This document shows, in pieces, positions 48,359 to 57,715 of a stretch of DNA of 64,000 nt. The notes under the pieces are model-generated. The model ran no database searches and was not told the DNA's origin. It saw only the letters and a list, made by a program, of their open reading frames with translations. Each line of letters begins with the position of its first letter. Position 1 is the first letter of the stretch. The stretch is from Mesorhizobium sp. NZP2077 (GTDB lineage Bacteria; Pseudomonadota; Alphaproteobacteria; Rhizobiales; Rhizobiaceae), in the NCBI RefSeq assembly GCF_013170805.1, contig NZ_CP051293.1, positions 7,198,001-7,262,000 of the forward strand, read 5' to 3'. Made by a program: the position numbers and the translations under genes.

Positions 48359-49387
48359 TTGGTGGGAACGGGAAAAATCGGCGCGCATCGCGCAATCACC
48401 CTGTCGGTCGTGGTGCCATGCTACAATGAGCGCGACGGCGTGGCCGAGCTTCACCGACGCCTCAGCGCCGTGTGCCTCGAGCAAAGCCCTTCCTACGAGA
48501 TCGTGCTTGTCATCGACGGAGCGACCGACGGGACCCGCGAGGCTATCTTCGAACTGGCCGAAAAGGACGACCATGTCGTCGCCATCGACCTTGCCCGCAA
48601 CTACGGCCACCAGATCGCCTTGAGCGCGGGGCTGGAGTTCTGCCGCGGCGAGCGCATTCTCATTCTCGACGCCGACCTCCAGGATCCGCCCGAACTGCTC
48701 AGCGCGATGATGGCGAAGATGGATGAGGGCTTCGACGTCGTCTACGGCCAGAGGGTGAAACGCGACGGCGAAAGCTGGTTCAAGCGGGCTTCCGCCTCGC
48801 TGTTCTACCGCTTGCTCGGGCGGATGGTCGATGTCGAGATCGCGCCGGACTCCGGAGACTTCCGGCTGATGAGCCGCCGGGCGCTCGATCATCTGAACGC
48901 GATGCCCGAACGCTACAGGTTCATTCGCGGCATGGTGAGCTGGATAGGGCTTAGGCAGGTCGCCTTCCCCTATGAAAGGCACCGGCGCTTTGCCGGCACC
49001 ACCCACTACCCGCTGAAGAAGATGGTTCTTCTGGCGGTCGACGCGATGACCAGCTTTTCGATCGTGCCGTTGCGGTTTGCCTCGCTGCTGGGGATGATGT
49101 TCGGTCTGCTCGGACTGGTCGTGCTCGGCTACACGCTGTTAGAGTGGTCCAGGGGCAACGTGGTGCCCGGCTGGACGAGCCTTGCCGCGATCATGCTGAT
49201 CATGGGCAGTGTCCAGCTTCTGGTGCTCGGCATCTTCGGCGAGTATCTCGGCCGCATGTATATGGAGACGAAGCGGCGGCCGCTCTACTTCGTCAACGAA
49301 ATCGTTGCGCGCGACCGGCCGGCCAAGGACAGCGACCTGCCCGTCCATCGCCTGCAGGAGATGGCGAAAAGAGCGGCGCGTGGCTGA
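48359..49387 (+). CDS. GtrB-like glycosyltransferase (GT2 with C-terminal membrane anchor)
   Basis: A 342-residue protein: GT2 domain with VVVPCYNERDG and LDADLQDPPELL, then two membrane segments (about 230-255 and 265-295) near the C-terminus. Such DPM1/GtrB-type enzymes move a sugar from UDP or GDP donor to undecaprenyl phosphate. The first usable start is TTG or GTG at 48359/48362. GtrA follows 32 bp later, the normal partner. Confidence 0.88.
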   Translation: MVGTGKIGAHRAITLSVVVPCYNERDGVAELHRRLSAVCLEQSPSYEIVLVIDGATDGTREAIFELAEKDDHVVAIDLARNYGHQIALSAGLEFCRGERILILDADLQDPPELLSAMMAKMDEGFDVVYGQRVKRDGESWFKRASASLFYRLLGRMVDVEIAPDSGDFRLMSRRALDHLNAMPERYRFIRGMVSWIGLRQVAFPYERHRRFAGTTHYPLKKMVLLAVDAMTSFSIVPLRFASLLGMMFGLLGLVVLGYTLLEWSRGNVVPGWTSLAAIMLIMGSVQLLVLGIFGEYLGRMYMETKRRPLYFVNEIVARDRPAKDSDLPVHRLQEMAKRAARG

Positions 49388-49419
49388 GGCGAAGGTCGGG
49401 CGGATGCAGCGGGAACGGC

Positions 49420-49875
49420 ATGGGCAGGATGCGGTCGGCTCTTCCGTCTGATGTCTCGCGGCTGCTGCGCTTTGGCGCCGTCGGGCTTCTCAACACGGCG
49501 CTTGGATATACGCTGATCCTGGCCGGGCTGGCGCTGGGCCTCGGCGACATCGTCTCCAATGCGGCAGGCTATGCCGCGGGCCTCACGCTTGGCTTCTTCC
49601 TCAATCGCCAATGGACGTTCGGACGTGCCGGCGGCTTTCGCCCCGGTGCGGCCACTCGCTACGCGGTCACCTTCGTCGTCGCCTACAGCGCCAATCTGGG
49701 CATCGTGATTGCCGCCATGTCCGCTGGCTTCATCGAGAACCCGTTTGTCCATCTGGCGGGAAACTGCCTGTACTCGATCATCTTCTATCTTGGCTCGGCC
49801 CGGTTCGTCTTTGTCGGCGGCGCGGGTGAACCCGTGGCCGCAACGAACGCGAAATGGCCCGGAGCTGCGACATGA
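49420..49875 (+). CDS. GtrA-family membrane protein
   Basis: A 151-residue protein with four membrane segments; RFGAVGLLNTALGYTLIL and FFLNRQWTF are the GtrA signature. GtrA-type proteins are proposed flippases of undecaprenyl-linked sugars made by the GtrB enzyme. GCGGGAAC precedes the ATG. The stop overlaps the next start (ATGA). Confidence 0.85.
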   Translation: MGRMRSALPSDVSRLLRFGAVGLLNTALGYTLILAGLALGLGDIVSNAAGYAAGLTLGFFLNRQWTFGRAGGFRPGAATRYAVTFVVAYSANLGIVIAAMSAGFIENPFVHLAGNCLYSIIFYLGSARFVFVGGAGEPVAATNAKWPGAAT

Positions 49876-51362
49876 CCCAGGCCGCGGTAATCGCGACGGC
49901 GACGCCGTCACTCGGGGACGCGCAGCGCATCCGGCTGATGTTCTGCCTTCTCTGCGCCTGTGTCGTGGCCTCTGTACTCACCGCCTTTGCCGGTGCGATC
50001 CTGCAGGATCCCGACAATTGGTGGCAAGTGAAGGTCGGGCTGGACTTCCTGGAAAACCGGACGTTTCCGGCCGTCGATCCCTATTCCTATACTTTCGCCG
50101 GCCAACCCTGGATCGCCAAGGAATGGCTTGGGCAGGTCTTTCTGGCCCTTGCCTACCGTGCGGGCGGCTGGAATGGCGTCGTCACGCTGATCATCGCCAC
50201 GGTCGGCCTGACCGTCTTCCTGATGGGATGGTTCCTCAGCGCATGGCTGAAGCCGATACTGGCGATAGCGCTGGCCTTCGCCGCGGCTTTCCTGATCGCC
50301 TCGATCTATACGGCGCGCCCCCACGTCTTCACCTTACCGATCATCGTCGTCTGGACGGCAATGCTGTTTCGTGCCGCGCAGGAAGAGAAGGCCCCACCCC
50401 TGTGGATGCTCGTGCTTGTCGTCTTGTGGGCCAACCTGCATGCCACGTTCACCCTTAGCTTCGTCATCGCCGCCTTTGCCGGGCTCGTTCTGCTGGCCCG
50501 CTCGGGCCTGTCGAAACCCGTCCTGCTGGCAAAATGGGTCGCTTTCGGCCTGCTCTGCCCCCTGGTCAGCTTGCTGCATCCCTATGGGGTGAAGGCCATC
50601 CTGGCGACGTTCACCGTGGCCTATGGCAACGAGGCGGTGCCTCTTATCCTGGAATGGCGGCCGTTCAATGCCCAGGAGCAGCTCTTCCAGGAAGCGGCGA
50701 TTCTGTTGGCGCTTTTCGGGCTTTTGGTATCGAGGCTGCGGATCGGCTGGGCCCAGGCGTTGTTCATCGTCTTCGCCTTGCATATCTATCTCGCCCATCT
50801 GCGATTTGTGTATCTGCCCTTCCTGTTGATACCCTTGGTGATCGCGGTCGAGGTCGCCCTGCAATACCCTTCGCTCTCAACCACGAGCTGGCTGGCGGAA
50901 AAGCGTGACGGGCTGGAAAAACTCTTCGCCAGCCGGTTCTACGCAATCGGCGGCGCGATGGCTGTCTTGTTGTTCGGCTCGGTCTTGGTCCTCGGCAGTG
51001 CCTATCAGGTGGCGCCGAGTCCGAAGACATCGGCCAGCGGCGCCCTCGCATTCGCCAGGGATCACCACCTCGCGGGCAACGTGCTGAATTCCTACAATTT
51101 CGGCGGCACACTGATCTTCCACGGCATCAAGACCTATATTGACGGCAGGACGGACCAGCTGTTCCTGGGCGGGTTCACGAAAACCGACGATGCAACGGGA
51201 CACAGCGACGGAAAACCGCTGCTCGAAGCCCAGTTGAAGAAATACGCCATCGGCTGGGCACTGCTGACGGTGGACGATACCCGCATCCCCTTCTTCACGG
51301 AGTTGGGCTGGAAGCGGGCCTATGCCGACGACGACGCTGTGATCTACCTGCCCGGCGCCTGA
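49872..51362 (+). CDS. Polytopic membrane protein, possible glycosyltransferase
   Basis: A 496-residue protein with some ten membrane segments and a C-terminal soluble domain of about 110 residues (from about 385: AFARDHHLAGNVLNSYNFGG). The arrangement resembles GT-C-type transferases that use lipid-linked sugars, but a catalytic Asp/Glu motif cannot be assigned with certainty. The start is within the GtrA stop, so it belongs with gtrBA. Confidence 0.7.
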   Translation: MTQAAVIATATPSLGDAQRIRLMFCLLCACVVASVLTAFAGAILQDPDNWWQVKVGLDFLENRTFPAVDPYSYTFAGQPWIAKEWLGQVFLALAYRAGGWNGVVTLIIATVGLTVFLMGWFLSAWLKPILAIALAFAAAFLIASIYTARPHVFTLPIIVVWTAMLFRAAQEEKAPPLWMLVLVVLWANLHATFTLSFVIAAFAGLVLLARSGLSKPVLLAKWVAFGLLCPLVSLLHPYGVKAILATFTVAYGNEAVPLILEWRPFNAQEQLFQEAAILLALFGLLVSRLRIGWAQALFIVFALHIYLAHLRFVYLPFLLIPLVIAVEVALQYPSLSTTSWLAEKRDGLEKLFASRFYAIGGAMAVLLFGSVLVLGSAYQVAPSPKTSASGALAFARDHHLAGNVLNSYNFGGTLIFHGIKTYIDGRTDQLFLGGFTKTDDATGHSDGKPLLEAQLKKYAIGWALLTVDDTRIPFFTELGWKRAYADDDAVIYLPGA

Positions 51363-51565
51363 CTTACCGCGCTCCTGCGAACGGCTTCGCCAGCGTTCAA
51401 AGCGCAGCATCTGCCTTGACACGCATGTTGCAGTGCAGCAAACTTGTGTTGCAGAGCACAGTCCGTGGAACCCACGAGCCACGACTACGACGGGGATCGC
51501 CGTATGAGCAGCATGTCAGGTTCCGCCGCACGACTGCCACGGGCCACCGCCTACGGACCGGCAGA

Positions 51566-53452
51566 ATGAACTACAGGCGCGACATTGACGGCCTGCGGGC
51601 CGTTGCAGTGCTGCCCGTCGTGCTCTTCCATTTCGGCGTATCCGCCATTCCCGGCGGGTTCACGGGCGTCGACATCTTCTTCGTCATATCGGGCTATCTC
51701 ATCAGCGGCAGCCTGCTCGACGATCTCGAGCGCGGCCAGTTCTCGATCGGCCGCTTCTACTGGCGGCGTGCGCGGCGCATCCTGCCGGCGCTGACTTTCG
51801 TCATCCTGCTCGCGAGCATTGCGGCGTGGTTCATTCTTCTGCCGTCGGACCTTCACGAATACAGCCTCAGCGTGATCGCGGCCTCGACCTTCTGGTCGAA
51901 CATCTATTTCTGGAAAACCACCAACTATTTCTCCATCGACGCGGAACTGCGGCCACTGTTGCACACATGGTCGCTTTCGGTCGAGGAGCAGTATTATATC
52001 TTCGCGCCGATCCTAGTGTATCTGATCTACCGATACGCCTCGAAGCGTTGGCTGACGATACTGCTGCCGATCGCCATCGGCAGTTTTGCCCTGGCGGTCA
52101 TGGCAACCACACTGGCGCCGACCGCCGGCTTCTACCTCCTGCCGACGCGCATCTGGGAACTGGCGCTGGGTGCGATTCTGATGCTGAAAAAACCACCGGC
52201 GCTGGCCAGCCGTCCGCTGACGGAACTGATCGGCCTCGCCGGTTTTGGCTTGATCGCCTTCGGCTTTCTGACGATTTCGGAAAGCGACCCGTTTCCAGGC
52301 TACAATGCCCTGTTTCCCTGCATCGGAACGGCGCTGCTCATCTATGCGGGCCAGGCGCATGCCGACAGGCCGGTGCCTGTCGCGACGCGCGTGCTTCAGC
52401 TCACCCCGCTGGTCTGGGTGGGGCTCATCTCCTATTCGCTCTACCTCGTTCACTGGCCGATCAATTCGTTCGTCCACTATCTCTCGCTGAAAGCCATCGG
52501 TGTGCCAACGATCATGGCGATGATGGTGGCGAGTGTCGCGCTGGCAACATTCTCATGGAAGTATGTCGAGCAGCCCTTCCGCCAGAAGGGGGCCTTCACC
52601 GCCCCGCTGCCCATCTTCGCTTTCTCGGCCGCGGCGATCGCCTTGCTGTGCGTCGGCGGCGTGGCCGGCGTGCTGGGTAAGGGTTTTCCGCAACGGTTCC
52701 CGGACTTCTCGACGGAACGGGTCGTGGTGGGTGACTGGCGCAACGGCGTCTGTTTCAACGAGGGTGCGGACCGGATCGAGAACTGGAACCTCGCCGACTG
52801 CACCCGTACGCATGGCTTTGCTACCAATGTGCTGCTGTGGGGCGATTCCTTCGCCGCGCATTATGTGTCGGGGCTGGAGGCCAATGCTGACAAGATCCAG
52901 GCCAATGTTATCCAGTACACCTATGCCGGCTGCCCACCCAACCTGACCTACTTTTCCTACGCCCGGCCGGCCTGCACCCGCTTCAACGAACGGGCGCTGT
53001 CGATCATCCACGAAGCCAACATCCAAGCCGTGATCCTGAGCGGCAGATGGACCGACTACCAGGCCAGGGGTTTTGAGGGCCTGCAAAAGACGGTCGACCG
53101 GCTGCGCGACATGGGCGTCAAGGTCTATGTCATCGGCCAGTCTCCGGAATTCATCGCCGACGTCCAGAAGATCGCTTTCTTCGCGAGACGGGATCATGTC
53201 GCCAACACATCCTGGCCGATGGCCATGGATCCGGACATCAACAAGCAGGTGCAGCCATTCGTCGAAGGGGCTGATTTCATCGATCCGCTGGCTTATCTGT
53301 GCGACGCGGCCGGCTGTTCCTACGCCGACGCCGGCACCAGGCAGTTTCTCTACTTCGACTACGGTCATTTCTCTTCGGCCGGCGCGACCCTCGCCATCTC
53401 GAAATACTGGCCAAGCTTTGCCGCCACCAACAAAGTCGCGAAGGCAAAATAG
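51566..53452 (+). CDS. OafA-type acyltransferase with SGNH domain
   Basis: A 628-residue protein. Residues 1-390 form the acyltransferase-3 domain, with RRDIDGLRAVAVLPVVLFHF at the start and about ten membrane segments; residues 420-628 form an SGNH hydrolase-type domain with LLWGDSFAAHY and DYGHFSSAG (DxxH). Such proteins O-acetylate surface polysaccharide. The ATG gives the canonical N-terminus; the open frame to 51416 is spurious. Likely part of the same glycan-modification cassette though 204 bp separate it from the gene before. Confidence 0.92.
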   Translation: MNYRRDIDGLRAVAVLPVVLFHFGVSAIPGGFTGVDIFFVISGYLISGSLLDDLERGQFSIGRFYWRRARRILPALTFVILLASIAAWFILLPSDLHEYSLSVIAASTFWSNIYFWKTTNYFSIDAELRPLLHTWSLSVEEQYYIFAPILVYLIYRYASKRWLTILLPIAIGSFALAVMATTLAPTAGFYLLPTRIWELALGAILMLKKPPALASRPLTELIGLAGFGLIAFGFLTISESDPFPGYNALFPCIGTALLIYAGQAHADRPVPVATRVLQLTPLVWVGLISYSLYLVHWPINSFVHYLSLKAIGVPTIMAMMVASVALATFSWKYVEQPFRQKGAFTAPLPIFAFSAAAIALLCVGGVAGVLGKGFPQRFPDFSTERVVVGDWRNGVCFNEGADRIENWNLADCTRTHGFATNVLLWGDSFAAHYVSGLEANADKIQANVIQYTYAGCPPNLTYFSYARPACTRFNERALSIIHEANIQAVILSGRWTDYQARGFEGLQKTVDRLRDMGVKVYVIGQSPEFIADVQKIAFFARRDHVANTSWPMAMDPDINKQVQPFVEGADFIDPLAYLCDAAGCSYADAGTRQFLYFDYGHFSSAGATLAISKYWPSFAATNKVAKAK

Positions 53453-53550
53453 GAATCGCGGACCAGCGCCGAGGCAACCGCTAAAGCGTTTGTTTCGAGG
53501 ATCGCTTTGCGATTGCCGGAAGCCCGAGCCTCATGGTAACGAGGGCACGC

Positions 53551-53624
53551 GCGGGTATGATGTAATGGTAGCCTGTCAGCTTCCCAAGCTGAACGCGCGG
53601 GTTCGATTCCCGCTACCCGCTCCA
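53551..53624 (+). tRNA. tRNA-Gly (CCC)
   Basis: A 74-nt cloverleaf with 7-bp acceptor (GCGGGTA/TACCCGC), anticodon stem TCAGC/GCTGA, loop TTCCCAA with anticodon CCC, T-arm GCGGG-TTCGATT-CCCGC, discriminator T and encoded CCA. Confidence 0.95.
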
Positions 53625-53724
53625 GCATATGCCATAGGGCCATACGCCTGATGTTGAGGGTTTCGAACCCCCGCCTCGGCGCTATCCAAGCCTCTTGAGG
53701 TAGAGATTGAATGCTGGCCACGAC

Positions 53725-54486
53725 CTAGAGTTGACTGATTCGCATCTGCTTCTTCAGAAGGAACCGAGCGAGATTATCGACGTTGCGCGGCGCCACCTTT
53801 TCGGGGAGGTGCGCCAGCAAATTCTTCGACCTGGCGTCATTGCGGTAGCGCTCAACCCATTCCTCGGTGTAGGCGTCCCGCTGCAACCGCAAATTCGTCT
53901 TGAAATTGCAGTTCGGCATTTCAACCGATAACTGGCGCGCCAACGACGCGACATACGGACGAGGGTCACTCAAGAGATCTTCATAGAAAAAATGGTCGTA
54001 GGGCAGATCGGCCATGTGCAGGTAGGCACCCCAGAAGGCATGACTCTGCTCGATCCGGAAGTAGACTTGGCAGATGCTGGCGAAGTCGTACTCCGGGACC
54101 AGATCAGTAGCGCTCGTCGTGCTCTGCCAACGGCCCGACGCTTTCGCCCGACAATAGGAAATTGCTTGACGAAGTCGGTCTCTCCGTTCGAGCAAGACCA
54201 ATCCGATGTCATGGCGCCTGATGCATTCGGTGAGGAAGTCGACTCCATACTTCGCCTGCGTCGTCTCAAGGTGCCGCGAAAACACTTTTACAGCGAACCT
54301 GCTATTCGCGGTCTTGCCGCGATCGATCACCGCGCGAAGAAGTTCGTCGAAGGATTTTGGCTTGAACCCAAGCTTGCTAGGGTCGAGCCATTCGCCCGAC
54401 TGCCCCAGTATTCCGGTGCTGTTTGCCAGACTACCAAGCCATTCGGAGCCACTGCGGGCTTCGGTCAGTATCGCCACGCCTTTCAT
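53725..54486 (-). CDS. Stf0-like sulfotransferase
   Basis: A 253-residue sulfotransferase. TEARSGSEWLGSLANSTG near the N-terminus is the 5'-phosphosulfate loop, and LVLLERRDRLRQAISYC the 3'-phosphate binding region of PAPS-dependent enzymes. Its composition is clearly less GC-rich than flanking genes and it lies 100 bp from tRNA-Gly, suggesting horizontal acquisition. Substrate could be a surface sugar; Stf0 relatives sulfate trehalose. The 285-bp strip to the right holds no gene and is AT-rich. Confidence 0.8.
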   Translation of the reverse strand: MKGVAILTEARSGSEWLGSLANSTGILGQSGEWLDPSKLGFKPKSFDELLRAVIDRGKTANSRFAVKVFSRHLETTQAKYGVDFLTECIRRHDIGLVLLERRDRLRQAISYCRAKASGRWQSTTSATDLVPEYDFASICQVYFRIEQSHAFWGAYLHMADLPYDHFFYEDLLSDPRPYVASLARQLSVEMPNCNFKTNLRLQRDAYTEEWVERYRNDARSKNLLAHLPEKVAPRNVDNLARFLLKKQMRISQL

Positions 54487-54771
54487 GCGTGCCGATTGCC
54501 CCTGGTCTGCAAACTTGTAGCCGGTGTTACGGGATATGGTTCTGCTCCTTAATGGCCACTCGGCATGGTCACACCTCTATCTGACGGCATTTCAATTAGT
54601 AAAGTCTAATATGATTCCGTCAATTCGATCTTAGGATACCTGGAACGGACGATTCCGTCACGGGTGGTCTGTGCCAAGCCATTCATTACAACACGCAAGC
54701 CTTGGACCCTGCGCGTCTGTGCAGAGCCGACACCGGCCACGCTACGGTGGCGGCCTTTCATCAATGGTTCG

Positions 54772-55113
54772 TCACAGCCAGACGCCGAGCCATACGCGCT
54801 TGCGCCAGCAGCGGACATGGCGCCGGCCATGGCGCCAGTAGCTGCGGCAAACTCGTCTCCAGCCGCGGCGCCGTCCGCCATCACGACGACGCCAGTCACC
54901 ATCACGGCCGTGATGCCAGCGACGGTGGGAGACCTGCTCCACTTCGACCGCGTCATCGCCTTCGAAGACCGCAGCATCAGGCTTGTCCAGTTGATCCAGA
55001 ATTCCGTTGCCCTGCGGAATACCGGCAACCGCGCGGCCGGGTCCGGCTACTCCAGCAAACGCCACGACCCCCGCAACGCCCAGCAGTCCAGTGAGAAACA
55101 ACCGACGTTCCAT
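54772..55113 (-). CDS. Secreted arginine/tryptophan-rich protein
   Basis: A 113-residue protein with a signal-like N-terminus (MERRLFLTGLLGVAGVVAF, then AGPGRAVAG), a short acidic middle (FEGDDAVEVEQ), and a C-terminal 50 residues packed with Arg, Trp and His (SHRRWHHGRDGDWRRRDGGR onwards). GGGAGG lies five bases before the ATG. Similar proteins occur in rhizobia but with no function known to me. The cationic tail could bind nucleic acid, LPS or membranes. Confidence 0.7.
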   Translation of the reverse strand: MERRLFLTGLLGVAGVVAFAGVAGPGRAVAGIPQGNGILDQLDKPDAAVFEGDDAVEVEQVSHRRWHHGRDGDWRRRDGGRRRGWRRVCRSYWRHGRRHVRCWRKRVWLGVWL

Positions 55114-55219
55114 CAAAACCTCCCGAGTTGTTGACCATCGGCACCTCGTTCCCTCACCCAAAACGGGCTCCAGCGAGCATGCCGATCGGCCTGAACGAGC
55201 GACCGCACTTCTTGTTCCA

Positions 55220-56209
55220 TCATCCCACTTCGCGCAGGATGAAATCGTGCAGCATCTTGGCGGCCGGCGACAGCGCACGGTTCCTGACCGTGATCAGGCT
55301 GTAGGGCCTGACCTCGATGTCGAATTCGGTCTGGACGACGTCGATGGCGCCGGCGAGCCCGTCGGGATTCTGGATGAATTTCGCCACTTGCACCGAAACC
55401 GGCGCGATGGCGTCGGAGTGCGCGACCATGACCAGCGTGAGCAGCAGCGAAGAGGTGTTGAGGATGCGGTCCGGCAGCGCGATGTTGCGGTTGAGGAAAT
55501 TGCTCTCCATCGCCTGGCGCAAAGGGGAGCCGCCCGATTGGAAGACCCAGTCATAGGCTGCGGTGTCTTCCAGCCGCACCACGCTGCCCCTGGTGAGCGG
55601 ATGGCCACGGCGCACGATCAGGCAGGCCTTCTCGACGCCGATGACGCGCGATTCAAACAGCCGCGGATTGAGGTCGTCGGGAATGCGCGCGATGATGAAA
55701 TCGTGGCGCGTGGCGATCAGTTCGCGCGCCAGCACATTGGAGGTCTCGACCTGCATGGTGATCTCGATACGCGGGTAGATGCGGCGGATTTCACGAATCG
55801 CCGGCACCGCCAGTTCGATCGCCGGCGCCGTCACGGCGCCGAGAAACACGGAACCGCCCTTGCCTGCCTTGAGTTCCGAAATTTCGCGGTCGACCTCGCG
55901 CATCTCCAGCAGGATCGAGCGTGCGCGCCTGGCCAGCGCCTTGCCGTAGGGCGTCAGCGTGATGCCGCGCGGCAGCCGCTCGCACAGCTTGACCTCGAGC
56001 ACCGCCTCCATCTCGGCGATCATGCGCGATGCCGCCGGTTGCGAAATGTTCATGACCTGCGCCGCCGCGCTCACCCGGCCATGGTCATCAAGCGCGACGA
56101 TCATGCGCATGTGGCGCAGGCTGAGACCACTGCGCAGCAAGGTTTCGCCATCGCCTGGAGTCTCATTATAACCATTTGAAACCCCTGTCGGATTCCGTAA
56201 CGCCGCCAT
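55220..56209 (-). CDS. gbpR: LysR-family regulator of the chvE locus
   Basis: A 329-residue LysR-type protein with the winged helix at about 30-90 (DHGRVSAAAQVMNISQPAAS) and an effector-binding domain. It is divergent from chvE, matching GbpR in Agrobacterium and Azospirillum, which activates the galactose-binding protein gene with sugars as inducers. ATG follows GGGGAAAG. Position makes the name likely though not proven. Confidence 0.85.
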   Translation of the reverse strand: MAALRNPTGVSNGYNETPGDGETLLRSGLSLRHMRMIVALDDHGRVSAAAQVMNISQPAASRMIAEMEAVLEVKLCERLPRGITLTPYGKALARRARSILLEMREVDREISELKAGKGGSVFLGAVTAPAIELAVPAIREIRRIYPRIEITMQVETSNVLARELIATRHDFIIARIPDDLNPRLFESRVIGVEKACLIVRRGHPLTRGSVVRLEDTAAYDWVFQSGGSPLRQAMESNFLNRNIALPDRILNTSSLLLTLVMVAHSDAIAPVSVQVAKFIQNPDGLAGAIDVVQTEFDIEVRPYSLITVRNRALSPAAKMLHDFILREVG

Positions 56210-56274
56210 GGTCTTTCCCCGCCTCAGCTCGCGACCCTCTGGCATTTGCCAGCAACCCGCCATGGCTCATAACA

Positions 56275-56292
56275 TATACCACTTGCGGTATA
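56275..56292. promoter_or_regulatory. LysR-type operator candidate between gbpR and chvE
   Basis: TATACC-ACTTGC-GGTATA, a perfect 6-bp dyad fitting the T-N11-A layout of LysR boxes, lies 65 bp before gbpR in the 313-bp divergent gap. The rest of the gap (to 56522) has no gene. Confidence 0.5.
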
Positions 56293-56522
56293 GCAACCAT
56301 CAAAGATCGCATTTGACAGTTATGGCAAAAGGGTCGCAACGTCAGCATGTTCCGAGACGCAACGGTCGCCACGATAAAAATCGTATCGATTGAAATCCGC
56401 GCCTCGGGGCCATGGGAGGATACCGGAGATCGATATGACGGCAGTGGTGCCTTGGCGCTTCTGCACGATTGCGCGGCCCGCGACCCCCGGGGTGCCGCGT
56501 CCATCAACCAGGGAGAGTTTAA

Positions 56523-57593
56523 GTGAAAATCATCAAGACACTGGCCGCAGTCGCGGCGCTTGGCATCGCTGCCATGACCTATTCGGCGCACGCAGCCGAC
56601 AAGGGTCTTGTCGGCGTGCTGATGCCGACCAAGACTTCGCAGCGCTGGATCAACGACGGCGATGCCGTCAAGTCCCAGCTCGAGGCTCTCGGCTATACCG
56701 TTGACCTGCAGTATGCGCAGGACGACATCCCCAACCAGCTCAGCCAGCTGGAAAACGAAATTACCAAGGGCCCGAAGGCGCTGATCATCGCCTCGATCGA
56801 CGGCACCACGCTCTCGGATGCGCTGCAGAAGGCCGCTGATGCGGGCGTCGTCGTCGTCGCCTATGACCGCCTGATCAAGAAGACCAAGAATGTCGACTAC
56901 TACACCACGTTCGACAATTTCGGCGTAGGCGTGATCCAGGCGAATTCGCTGGTCAAGGGCCTCAAGGAGCGCTTCCCGAACACCAAGCCATGGAACGTTG
57001 AACTGTTCGGCGGCTCGCCCGACGACAACAACGCGTTCTTCTTCTACAATGGTGCGATTTCTGTCCTGCAGCCGCTGATCGACGACGGCTCGATCAAGAT
57101 TAAGTCCGGCCAGATGGGCATGGACAAGGTCGGCACGCTGCGCTGGCTGGCGGCAACCGCCCAGGCGCGCATGGACAACCTGCTCTCCGCCAACTACTCG
57201 GACGGCAGCCGCGTCGACGGCGTTCTGTCGCCCTATGACGGCCTGTCGCGCGGTATCACCGCCTCGCTGCGCGCCGTTGGCTACGGCACGGCCGCTCAGC
57301 CCTGGCCGATCGTGACCGGCCAGGACGCCGAGACCGCCTCGGTCAAGCTGATCATCACGGGTGAGCAGTACTCGACCGTGTTCAAGGACACCCGCGACCT
57401 GGCCAAGGCCACTGTCGGTCTGGTTGACAAGGTGCTGTCGGGCGGCAAGCCCGACGGCCTCGACACCAAGACCTACAACAACGACGTCAAGGTCGTTCCT
57501 TCGATCCTGTTGACGCCGCATGAGGTCGACAAGACGAACTACCAGAAGCTGGTCGTCGACTCCGGCTACATCAAGGCCGAAGACCTGAAGTAA
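56523..57593 (+). CDS. chvE: Multiple-sugar-binding periplasmic protein ChvE
   Basis: A 356-residue binding protein: signal peptide [24 protein letters not shown], then [20 protein letters not shown] and other features of ChvE. It binds galactose, arabinose and related sugars, feeding the GguAB importer, and in Agrobacterium signals to VirA. The start is GTG, after GGGAGA. A terminator-like hairpin follows and limits readthrough into gguA. Confidence 0.95.
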   Translation: MKIIKTLAAVAALGIAAMTYSAHAADKGLVGVLMPTKTSQRWINDGDAVKSQLEALGYTVDLQYAQDDIPNQLSQLENEITKGPKALIIASIDGTTLSDALQKAADAGVVVVAYDRLIKKTKNVDYYTTFDNFGVGVIQANSLVKGLKERFPNTKPWNVELFGGSPDDNNAFFFYNGAISVLQPLIDDGSIKIKSGQMGMDKVGTLRWLAATAQARMDNLLSANYSDGSRVDGVLSPYDGLSRGITASLRAVGYGTAAQPWPIVTGQDAETASVKLIITGEQYSTVFKDTRDLAKATVGLVDKVLSGGKPDGLDTKTYNNDVKVVPSILLTPHEVDKTNYQKLVVDSGYIKAEDLK

Positions 57594-57610
57594 TCTCGGT
57601 TACAAAGACA

Positions 57611-57639
57611 GGGGTCCTGCGCAACGCAGGGCCCCTTTT
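57611..57639 (+). terminator. Intrinsic terminator/attenuator between chvE and gguA
   Basis: An 11-bp stem (GGGGTCCTGCG / CGCAGGGCCCC, one G-T pair) with CAA loop and TTTT tail starts 17 bp past the chvE stop. Since gguA continues in the same direction it probably acts as partial terminator, giving more ChvE than transporter. Confidence 0.85.
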
Positions 57640-57715
57640 CGTTCACCAGCGAGCCCGGTATTGTTACCGACCTCGCCGGCAGTGTTTGCCGACCTCTCAA
57701 GGAGCGGTAGTTCCC

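Noticed and set aside
51413..51460. TTGACA and TTGCAG repeats before the acyltransferase gene
   Set aside because: A -35-like hexamer is present but the -10 is poor and the repeats are short and irregular.
53656..53672. tRNA T-arm-like sequence on the minus strand just past tRNA-Gly
   Set aside because: Stem and TTCGAAA loop fit a T-arm, but no acceptor stem, anticodon arm or CCA is found around it.
54610..54660. Direct repeat GATTCCGTCA twice, 41 bp apart
   Set aside because: Too short to call an attachment site or operator without comparison; no matching copy at the tRNA.
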